From JADLBR01 sp964651705 (GTDB lineage Bacteria; Verrucomicrobiota; Verrucomicrobiia; JADLBR01), in assembly GCA_964651705.1 (NCBI GenBank), contig CAZYWZ010000001.1, positions 62,001 through 126,000 of the forward strand: a DNA stretch of 64,000 nt, read 5' to 3'. Shown piece by piece: positions 57,738 through 64,000 of this stretch. Positions within the stretch are counted from its first letter, which is position 1; the number at the start of each line of letters is the position of its first letter. The notes under the pieces are model-generated. The model was not told where the DNA came from and ran no database searches. It saw only the letters and a program-made list of their open reading frames with translations. Position numbers and translations under genes: made by a program.

Positions 57738-59648
57738 ATGTGTGGCATTCTAGGGGTTCTGGGGCCGGGAGGGCGCACCGCGGTCGAGCCAGGCGCGTTC
57801 CGGGCGGCGCTTTCGACGCTGGGGCATCGGGGTCCGGATGAGGAGGGCGCGTATTTCGGTGACGGGATCGCGCTCGGCATCCGGCGCCTGAGCATCGTGG
57901 ACATCGCGGGGGGCCATCAGCCGGTCTCCAGCGAAGATGGCGCGATCCAGGTGGTCCACAATGGAGAGATCTACAACCACGCCGAGCTGCGACGCGAACT
58001 GGAGGCAATCGGCCACCGGTTCCGCAGCCGGTCGGATGCGGAGGTCCTGCCACATGGCTACGAGGCATGGGGCCTGGACGGGCTCTTGGAACGGTTGCGC
58101 GGCATGTTCGCCTTTGCCATCTGGGACGGGCGAACCCGCTCCCTGTGCCTCGCCCGGGACCGCATGGGCATCAAGCCGCTCTATTACCTCGAGCGCGGCG
58201 GCCACCTGTATTTCGCCTCCGAGATCCGCGCGATCCTGAGGGTGGCCACCCCAGAGCGGCGCATCGATCTCGATGCCCTCGCCCTCTTTTTGCGACTGGG
58301 TTATACCCCCGCGCCGCGCACCCTCTACGCCGGTATCCGAAAGTTGCCCGCGGCCAATCGCGCCTTCATCCGCGGGGGACGGGCCGAGGTCCGGACCTAT
58401 TGGAAGCTCTCGTACGCCCCGGCGCGGCCCACGAACGCGCGCGAGGCGGCGGAGGAATTCCGGCGGCGGATGGAGTCCGCGGTCTCGGACCACCTGATGG
58501 CCGATGTGCCGATCGGGTTGGCCCTCTCGGGGGGGATCGACTCGGCCACGATCGCATCCCTGATGCGTGCGAGGATGGGCCGTCGATTTCCGGCCGTCAC
58601 CCTGGGTTTTGATGTCGAGGGCTACGACGAGACAGGACGCGCCTCGGCCTGCGCCGCGGCGCTGGGCCTCGACCTGCGGCAGGCGCGTTTCCGTGAGGAG
58701 ATGATGGAAGGGTATCCGGCCGTGCTCGAATCCGTCGAGGAGCCCATCACGCGGGCCACGTTTCTGGCGGGCCACCAGATATTCCGCGCGTGCCGGGAAC
58801 TCGGCCTGAAAGTGGTCATGAGCGGTGAGGGGGCGGACGAGTTGCTCGGCGGCTATGCCTGGCACTGGAATCGGCCGATCCGGTCTGGCTTCTGGAATCG
58901 ATGGCCGTCCGCCCTCAGGGCGGCGTCATCGGGACGTCATCCCTGGGTCGAGCGGTTCGTCGAGGGCGCCCGGCAATGGGAGGAAGGCCGGGGCACCGAC
59001 CCGAAGGCCATCGCCTATTGGTACCTCGATCGCAGCGCGGCCGGACCCAAGGCCACGACCCTGGATCTCTTGGCGCCCGACCTCCGGGAGTCGATCGCGA
59101 GGCGTCCCATGAGCGAGCTGCTGGCCCCGTGGATGCAATGGGTGGCCGAGGCCGGGAGTCGCGACCCGTTCCAGCAGATCCTGTGGCTCCAGTCGCGCAC
59201 CCGCCTGCCGGATGCGATTTGCCTGTTGCTGGATAAGATGGGAATGGCCCATTCCGTCGAGGTCCGGCCGCCGTTCCTTGACCACCGACTCTGGGAGTAC
59301 TGCGCGGGCCTGCCGCGGCGCCTCAAGGTGCGCGGCTACCCCCCGCACCAGTCGGAAAAATTTCTGCTGCGGGAGGCGGGGCGCGGCCTGGTGCCGGAGG
59401 TCGTTCGGATCGCGCCGAAGACCCGGCTGCGAGTGCCGTTCCGCGAGTGGTTGGCGAGGCCGCGATTGTGGGACTGGGCCGAGGAGGCCCTGTCCGACCG
59501 GGCGCTCCGCGAGGTGGGACTGTTCGACCCGTCCGCGATCGCGCGACTTCGCCGCCACGCCCAGACACCCGCGCGCGTTCCGGCCAATCTCTTGATGGGG
59601 GCGCTGGCGCTGCAGACTTGGACGCGCCAATCGGGTTTTCGGCTTTGA
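57738..59648 (+). CDS. asnB: Glutamine-hydrolysing asparagine synthetase (AsnB-like)
   Basis: A 636-residue protein. MCGILGV gives the nucleophile Cys2 of the N-terminal glutaminase. LGHRGPDEEGAYF, HNGEIYNHAELR and FAIWDGRTRSLCLARDRMGI are classic. The synthetase domain has LALSGGIDSATIASLM (pyrophosphate loop SGGIDS at 264-269), VVMSGEGADELLGGYAWHW and SVEVRPPFLDHRLWEY. It aminates a carboxylate, aspartate or another acid, using glutamine-derived ammonia and ATP. Many such genes in surface-glycan or natural-product clusters amidate other acids. Its place among ATP-grasp and Mur-like ligases favours a cluster-specific substrate. Confidence 0.93.
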   Translation: MCGILGVLGPGGRTAVEPGAFRAALSTLGHRGPDEEGAYFGDGIALGIRRLSIVDIAGGHQPVSSEDGAIQVVHNGEIYNHAELRRELEAIGHRFRSRSDAEVLPHGYEAWGLDGLLERLRGMFAFAIWDGRTRSLCLARDRMGIKPLYYLERGGHLYFASEIRAILRVATPERRIDLDALALFLRLGYTPAPRTLYAGIRKLPAANRAFIRGGRAEVRTYWKLSYAPARPTNAREAAEEFRRRMESAVSDHLMADVPIGLALSGGIDSATIASLMRARMGRRFPAVTLGFDVEGYDETGRASACAAALGLDLRQARFREEMMEGYPAVLESVEEPITRATFLAGHQIFRACRELGLKVVMSGEGADELLGGYAWHWNRPIRSGFWNRWPSALRAASSGRHPWVERFVEGARQWEEGRGTDPKAIAYWYLDRSAAGPKATTLDLLAPDLRESIARRPMSELLAPWMQWVAEAGSRDPFQQILWLQSRTRLPDAICLLLDKMGMAHSVEVRPPFLDHRLWEYCAGLPRRLKVRGYPPHQSEKFLLREAGRGLVPEVVRIAPKTRLRVPFREWLARPRLWDWAEEALSDRALREVGLFDPSAIARLRRHAQTPARVPANLLMGALALQTWTRQSGFRL

Positions 59649-59654
59649 CGCCGG

Positions 59655-60860
59655 TCAGGGGATATCGGCGCGCAACCGCTGGCGGATCTCCTCCGAGGCT
59701 GCGATGGCATCCTCTCGCGACGAGGCGAGAGTGACGCCCAGCATCATCGGTCCGGGACCCTTCCCGGCATCGAGCGCGGGGTCGCGCGCGGAGAGCGGGA
59801 GCCAGCGGCCCGCGCGGATCTCGGATTCGAGGATGGCCCCTGCCGCCTCCCAGGGGAGTTCGCTGCGCCAGGCCTGCATGCGACCATGGCGGGTTTTCAG
59901 ATCGGGGCGGAAAGCCGCCAGCCAGAGGCCGGATGTCGACGCGTTGACCCGGGGGTTGATGTCGAAGGCGCGGACCGTTCCGTCCGGCAGGACGCCCAAG
60001 TCGAGCCCGATGACCCCGCAGAAGCCGGTGTCCGCGATGCGGCGCGTCACGGCCCGGGCGGCCTGCCATGCGGCCTCGGGTGGATCCACCCCCGCGCCAT
60101 ACCAGCCGCCGCCATAGCGGGAACGGTCGACGATGATCTGCTCGGTCGCGCCGAGCAGTCCAACCCGCCCGTCGCGAAAGATCGCGGCGTGGAAGCAGAA
60201 TGTCCGATCGAAGGGCAAATATTCCTCGATGACGACCCGCTCCGCCCCCTGGAATTCCTCGCGCGCGGCGTCCACCTCCTCTTCCGTGAGGCAGATGCGC
60301 GTGCCGCGGCCCGCCGTGGCGGCGAAGCGGCTGGACACTTTCAGGGCGCAGGGCGGGGGCGGGCGCACTCTCCCTTCGAAGAAATCAGGCCCCTCGATGG
60401 TGCGGCGGCGCGCGAGGAAGGGTTCGGGGACCATTTCCGAGATGGCGCGCTTGTCGGCGAGATAAACGTGGAGGTCCGGCGGATTGAGGGCGTGGGGCGA
60501 TGCCCAGTGGTCCTCGTGAATCGGGAACTGGCTGGCGATGCGCAGGCCGCGTTCGACGGCGGAGCGCAGCATCTCGCCGTGCCCCGTCTCGTCGACGAAG
60601 CGGTCGCAATCCTCGCGGAGGGGGAGTCCGGCGAGGCGGAACCACCGGGCCACGGCGGGGGTGACGGCCGCCGCCGCCACGAGCGTTGGCGCAACGCCGG
60701 GCGCGGTGGCGAATCGGCTCGTCAGCATGTCGCCATACGAGCGGTCGCCCCGGCCCCACCCGCGGGACACGAATGACAGCCGGGGAGACAGGTAGGCGCC
60801 GGGCCCATAGATCTCCTCGAAAGGGGGGACTTGGCCCAACAGGGGGATCTCTTCTGCCAT
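59655..60860 (-). CDS. ATP-grasp domain protein
   Basis: A 401-residue protein convergent with asnB. MAEEIPLLGQVPPFEEIYGP is followed by a nucleotide-binding half. The ATP-grasp region starts near residue 130 (VYLADKRAISEMVP, PPPPCALKVSSRFAATAGRG and VIEEYLPFDRTFCFHAAIF) and contains the metal-binding VRAFDINPRVNASTSGLW (near 297-315). ATP-grasp enzymes join a carboxylate to an amine or thiol through an acyl phosphate. The open frame upstream to 62027 is antisense to the next gene and was discarded. It shares a 93-bp intergenic region with the divergent second ATP-grasp gene. Confidence 0.82.
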   Translation of the reverse strand: MAEEIPLLGQVPPFEEIYGPGAYLSPRLSFVSRGWGRGDRSYGDMLTSRFATAPGVAPTLVAAAAVTPAVARWFRLAGLPLREDCDRFVDETGHGEMLRSAVERGLRIASQFPIHEDHWASPHALNPPDLHVYLADKRAISEMVPEPFLARRRTIEGPDFFEGRVRPPPPCALKVSSRFAATAGRGTRICLTEEEVDAAREEFQGAERVVIEEYLPFDRTFCFHAAIFRDGRVGLLGATEQIIVDRSRYGGGWYGAGVDPPEAAWQAARAVTRRIADTGFCGVIGLDLGVLPDGTVRAFDINPRVNASTSGLWLAAFRPDLKTRHGRMQAWRSELPWEAAGAILESEIRAGRWLPLSARDPALDAGKGPGPMMLGVTLASSREDAIAASEEIRQRLRADIP

Positions 60861-60953
60861 TAGGCCCTTGTGGATTGCGCGGTCGGGCCCAATAATCAAG
60901 CCCGTAAGTGCGTGCGCCCAACGCGCGGGTCGATCGGACAGACGAAGGCGTCC

Positions 60954-61838
60954 ATGCGGATCGGAGTCCTCATCCATGTCAGGGATACTTTGTTCTCCCA
61001 AGGGGAGCGCTGGTTGCTGCAATTTATTCTCGCCGCGGTGCGCGAGCGCGGGCATTCGGTGCACGTGTTGCGGGGCGTCGGGGCCAACCCCCCGCTGGAT
61101 GTGCTGATCCCGCACGTGGACCTCACCGTGAGACCCCCCCAATACGAGCGATTCCTGTCGCGCCATGGGTGCGTCCTCAATCTCCGGTTGCGCGATATCT
61201 CCAAACGGGCGCTCGGGTGCCGGGCGCTGGGACCCGGGGAGGATTTCGAGGGGCCCGTGATGCTGAAATCCGACCTGAATTTCGGGGGCAGGCCCGAACT
61301 GCGTCTCATCCCGGGGCGCAGATGGCACTCGGAGGTGATGCACCGGTTGCGGCACCTGCCCCTGTGTCGGCGCTGGGCCGAGGCGGCCTTCTGGCGCTGG
61401 ACGCCCTGCCTCAGTTCGCGGGACTACCGGGTATACCCCTCGCTCCGTGAGGTGCCCCCGCAGGCCTTCCGCAATCCCCGCCTCGTGGTGCAGCCATTCG
61501 AGCCAGAGGAACAGGATGGTCTTTTCGCGCTGCGCAAATGGACCTTCCTCGGCGATGCCGGCAGTTGCACGCGCTCCCTGGGCACGGGGCCGATCGTCAA
61601 GGCCGCGAACAGGGTTCCGGGGAGTATCACGGCCGCTCCGGTGCCCGACGAGGTCCGCGAATTCCGCCGGAAGATCGGCATGGATTTTGGCAAGATCGAC
61701 TTCGTGGTGCGCGAGGGCCGGGCCGTGATCCTGGATGTTAACCCGACCCCCTCGGTTTCGACCGAAGGGGGTTCCCGAGGCGCCGCCCGCCGCGCCCCGC
61801 TCCTGGCCGAGGCGCTCGAGCGCTGGGTGGCGTGCTGA
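60954..61838 (+). CDS. ATP-grasp-like protein
   Basis: A 294-residue protein. RIGVLIHVRDTLFSQGERWL starts the domain, VMLKSDLNFGGRPELRLIPG (near 102-121) is a K-SDLNFGG nucleotide-binding segment, VVQPFEPEEQDGLFALRKW a beta-rich part, and DFGKIDFVVREGRAVILDVN followed by PTPS (243-267) the ATP-grasp metal-site end. It lacks the sequence of canonical D-Ala-D-Ala or glutathione ligases. Divergent from the other ATP-grasp gene. Its stop codon TGA forms the first bases of the TGACTCGAAAAT repeat flank. Confidence 0.78.
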   Translation: MRIGVLIHVRDTLFSQGERWLLQFILAAVRERGHSVHVLRGVGANPPLDVLIPHVDLTVRPPQYERFLSRHGCVLNLRLRDISKRALGCRALGPGEDFEGPVMLKSDLNFGGRPELRLIPGRRWHSEVMHRLRHLPLCRRWAEAAFWRWTPCLSSRDYRVYPSLREVPPQAFRNPRLVVQPFEPEEQDGLFALRKWTFLGDAGSCTRSLGTGPIVKAANRVPGSITAAPVPDEVREFRRKIGMDFGKIDFVVREGRAVILDVNPTPSVSTEGGSRGAARRAPLLAEALERWVAC

Positions 61839-61921
61839 CTCGAAAATTGGGTCGCGATGTAGGCTGCGCCTTGGCGCACGCGGACCGTGGATTCGGCAGC
61901 GTGCGCCAAGGCGCAGCCTAC
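61839..61921. repeat. Palindromic repeat, module B (copy 3)
   Basis: Same sequence and direction as 54615-54697, exactly 7,224 bp downstream. GTAG lies at 61859 and the inverted CTAC at 61918-61921. The flank starts directly after the ATP-grasp stop codon. Confidence 0.9.
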
Positions 61922-61983
61922 CATTTTCCGCCCCGGTGGTGCCCCGCGTGCTGGGCATGGGATCTGACTCGAAAATTCCAGAC

Positions 61984-62046
61984 GTAGCCACGGCCGTGAG
62001 GCCGTGGACCCCCCCCGCGTGGCCCATCTGTGACCAGATGGGCTAC
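61984..62046. repeat. Palindromic repeat, module A (copy 2)
   Basis: GTAG-CCACGGCCGTGAGGCCGTGG at 61984. Inverted, GTAG-CCCATCTGGTCACAGATGGG ends at 62046. Joined to module B by the conserved linker (GGTGGTGCCCCGCG, then GGGCATGGGATCTGACTCG). The remainder up to 62130 holds no gene. Confidence 0.9.
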
Positions 62047-62130
62047 ATTTTCACCCCCCGTCGTACCCGAGGGCACCAGGCATAAATTGAATTAACGCGG
62101 CCCGTTTTCCCGCTTAACTGTCACGACCCT

Positions 62131-62358
62131 ATGTCCGACAACCACTACCGCAGTCTGGTCAAATCCATCTCCTGGCGCGTGACCGGCACCATCGACACGA
62201 TGGTGATCTCGTTCCTCATCACCGGGAAGCTGAAGTGGGCGCTGAGCATCGGCGTCGTCGAGCTGTTCACCAAGATGGTCCTGTACTACGCGCACGAGAG
62301 AGTCTGGAACCGGATCTCCTTCGGGCGGGCGAGGGTGCCGGAGGATTACACGATCTGA
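62131..62358 (+). CDS. DUF2061 small membrane protein
   Basis: A 75-residue protein: NHYRSLVKSISWRVTGTIDT, MVISFLITGKLKWALSIGVV, ELFTKMVLYYAHERVWNRIS. The SWR-T-GT-DT start, two hydrophobic segments and the YYxHERxWNRI end are diagnostic of DUF2061, small inner-membrane proteins of unknown function. It is convergent with the macroglobulin gene (3-bp gap) and does not appear to belong to the ligase cassette. Confidence 0.9.
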   Translation: MSDNHYRSLVKSISWRVTGTIDTMVISFLITGKLKWALSIGVVELFTKMVLYYAHERVWNRISFGRARVPEDYTI

Positions 62359-62361
62359 TAC

Positions 62362-64000
62362 TCACCTGACCTCGATGGGGATGCTCTCCGAATGGCTGTT
62401 GAACTCGGGGGCGTACATGCACTGGATCGAGGCGACGCCGGTGGGATACTTCCCCCGCAACTGGACGCGGGTGGAGTACTCGAACACGTAGGTGCCCTTG
62501 GGGAGATAATCGATGAAGAAGTGGCTGGCGGTGTCGCGGGTGGACTCGTAGTAGGCGAGGCCGTCCTGGAACCGGTAGCCGGAGAGGACGTTGACCGGCT
62601 CGGTGCCGCTGCCGCGATGGTCTTTCAGGTGGACGTATTCCATGTCGCGATCGGTGCGCAGCTCGATGCGCACCACCAACTCGTCGCCGACGAGCACCGG
62701 GCCGCGCACGGGTTCCAGCGTGGGCCCCTGGGGGGTGTTGTGTTTCGTGAAGAGGGCCTTCTTCAATTTCAGCGGGGTGCCCTCGTGCGGGGTGACCTTC
62801 GACATGTCCTCGAGGTATTGCCAGTGGACGCTGCCCCAGGCGACGCCCTCGTCGACCTTCCTGACGGTGATCTCGCCCATCTGGGGTCGGATCTCGCCGG
62901 GGCCGAAGCGGCGCTCGTAGAAGCCGGTGCCCGCCTCGACGGCGGGGGCGCCGTCGGCGGGGCGCTCGGGCGTGATCGCGCCGCCGCCGAGCGACAGCTC
63001 CACCAGCTTGTCCGATGCGAGGATGTCCTTGCCGCGTAGGAGCAGGGCGTACACGGCGTCGGCAGTGGCCTTCGTGGTCTTCCAGTCCTGCGTCTGTTTC
63101 TGTTTCAGCAGCCAGACGCGGCATCCCTCGACCGCCGAGGCGTCGCCGGCGACCTCGTCGAAGGCCTCGATCATCAGCGCCTGGGTCTCGATGGGGGCGC
63201 GGTACCACCACCAGCTCAACTCCGTCTCGCGCCAGAACATGCCCAGCTCCTCGCCCGTGACGGCGCGTTCCTTCAGCGATGCCATGATGGCGCGCGCGGC
63301 CCCGCGGTTGGGGTCGCCGCCGAAGCGGTGCAGGGCGATCGCGAGATGCCCTTGGCTCTGGCGGTGGCCTACTTCGAGCCAGAGTTTCCGGCCCTGGCCC
63401 AGGAAGAAATCGACCGCCGCGCGCGCGGCATCACCGATGGGCCGATCCTTGAGGAAGAAGCTTCGCCCGTAGAGGCACAGGGCGTCGATGGAGGATAAGA
63501 CGTACTTCTCTGGCTCCTTGGCCTTGAGGATCTCGCGGTGGCGTTCGGCCATCCAGAGGTCGAGTCTTTCCAGCGACTGCAGTGCGGGCCCCGCGTCCAC
63601 GTCGGCGCCGAGGTGGCGCAGGCGCCCGAATCCCGTCGTGATATAGAGGGTGATGTAATCGTTGCCCCGCCCGCCGGGAAACCACGGCCACGAGCCATCG
63701 TCCAACTGCGCGTCGGCCAACTTCTGCATCGCGCGTTCGGACTCGGCGTCGAGGCGGTTCGCGTCGAAGAGGACGCCGACGTTCTTCCGTGCCTCGCCCT
63801 CGCGGTTGGCCTGCCGGAGCCACGGGGTCTCCTCGATCACGACGGCCTTGAGGTCCTGATTCTTCTCCAGTGGGCTATCGAGGGCGGCCGTCCCTTTCCA
63901 TTGGTCGAAGATGCGGCGGATCTTCGGATCGGCATTCGCGATGTGGCGGGCGATGGCGTTGGCGTACAGCCGGTTGAAAACTTGCTCGCTGCATTCGTGG
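62362..64000 (-). CDS. Alpha-2-macroglobulin-family protein, C-terminal part (5' end outside window)
   Basis: Open to the window edge on the minus strand, so at least 545 C-terminal residues are seen. The first visible residues are HECSEQVFNRLYANAIARHI. The CSEQ is the thioester motif (CxEQ) of bacterial alpha-2-macroglobulins, in the ECSEQ form used by large periplasmic members. A thioester-domain alpha/alpha toroid follows (DGSWPWFPGGRGNDYITLY, TTGFGRLRHLGADV, LGQGRKLWLEVGHRQSQGHL), then the receptor-binding-like end (ASHFFIDYLPKGTYVFEYST). Such proteins trap foreign proteases in the periplasm. Signal and bait regions lie outside the window. Confidence 0.9.
   Translation of the reverse strand, partial: HECSEQVFNRLYANAIARHIANADPKIRRIFDQWKGTAALDSPLEKNQDLKAVVIEETPWLRQANREGEARKNVGVLFDANRLDAESERAMQKLADAQLDDGSWPWFPGGRGNDYITLYITTGFGRLRHLGADVDAGPALQSLERLDLWMAERHREILKAKEPEKYVLSSIDALCLYGRSFFLKDRPIGDAARAAVDFFLGQGRKLWLEVGHRQSQGHLAIALHRFGGDPNRGAARAIMASLKERAVTGEELGMFWRETELSWWWYRAPIETQALMIEAFDEVAGDASAVEGCRVWLLKQKQTQDWKTTKATADAVYALLLRGKDILASDKLVELSLGGGAITPERPADGAPAVEAGTGFYERRFGPGEIRPQMGEITVRKVDEGVAWGSVHWQYLEDMSKVTPHEGTPLKLKKALFTKHNTPQGPTLEPVRGPVLVGDELVVRIELRTDRDMEYVHLKDHRGSGTEPVNVLSGYRFQDGLAYYESTRDTASHFFIDYLPKGTYVFEYSTRVQLRGKYPTGVASIQCMYAPEFNSHSESIPIEVR

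Noticed and set aside
60861..62027. N-terminal extension of the first ATP-grasp gene to 62027
   Set aside because: The added 389 codons are antisense to the second ATP-grasp gene and to the B-A repeat block. ATG 60860 gives a normal divergent promoter.

Overview
The window is GC-rich DNA from a bacterium of the PVC superphylum, most likely Verrucomicrobiota. I infer this from gene content, not from a marker gene: an autotransporter-associated beta-strand repeat protein, Tat-exported Gfo/Idh/MocA oxidoreductases beside DUF1080 proteins, DUF6259 and DUF3604 proteins, FAD-dependent oxidoreductases of the FAD_oxidored type, a very large exported glycosidase cluster and a REP-associated tyrosine transposase (RAYT). 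No rRNA, tRNA or CRISPR array was seen. Most very long antisense reading frames are GC-driven shadows.

Layout. 1-15.3 kb: mixed chromosomal genes (beta-strand repeat protein, GT-C mannosyltransferase-like protein, DUF4412 protein, VanX-like dipeptidase, GT2 glycosyltransferase, 1258-residue FN3 protein, TerB/DUF697 protein), then a Gfo/Idh + DUF1080 pair, an AraC regulator and a divergent FAD oxidoreductase. 15.5-21.0 kb: a Phd/PIN toxin-antitoxin pair, a DUF6259 glycosidase, a nucleotidyltransferase pair, and a RAYT element with terminal inverted repeats. 21.2-44.6 kb: twelve co-directional genes, all with export signals, encoding glycosidases (GH29, two GH2-type, GH42-like, cellulase-like), beta-helix proteins, FAD oxidoreductases, a TraB/GumN protein, a pyruvyl-transferase-like protein and a DUF3604 protein. 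This looks like one exported polysaccharide-degradation operon. 44.7-48.4 kb: three VapBC/Phd-PIN modules, a 246-bp direct duplication, a miniature derivative of the RAYT element and a broken sigma factor gene. 48.5-54.5 kb: a second carbohydrate locus (GH88/105-like, Gfo/Idh, esterase, LamG-like proteins). 54.6-62.0 kb: a cassette of a Mur-ligase-like protein, a glycosyltransferase, a glutamine-dependent asparagine synthetase and two ATP-grasp-like proteins, bracketed by direct repeats exactly 7,224 bp apart. 62.1-64.0 kb: a DUF2061 protein and the C-terminal part of an alpha-2-macroglobulin-like protein.

How the parts work together. The glycosidase genes point to breakdown of complex, fucose- and uronate-containing polysaccharide in the periplasm or outside the cell; no sulfatase is seen. 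The Gfo/Idh + DUF1080 pairs suggest an oxidative (3-keto) route of glycoside cleavage beside classical hydrolysis. The ligase cassette could build an amide- or peptide-decorated glycan or a small molecule; its product is unknown.

Two repeat systems stand out. One is a set of palindromes that begin with GTAG, arranged as inverted pairs and joined by a conserved linker into modular arrays. The other is the RAYT element with GTCAGCCCTTGAC ends, its 92-bp derivatives, and short locus-specific tandem duplications at its ends.
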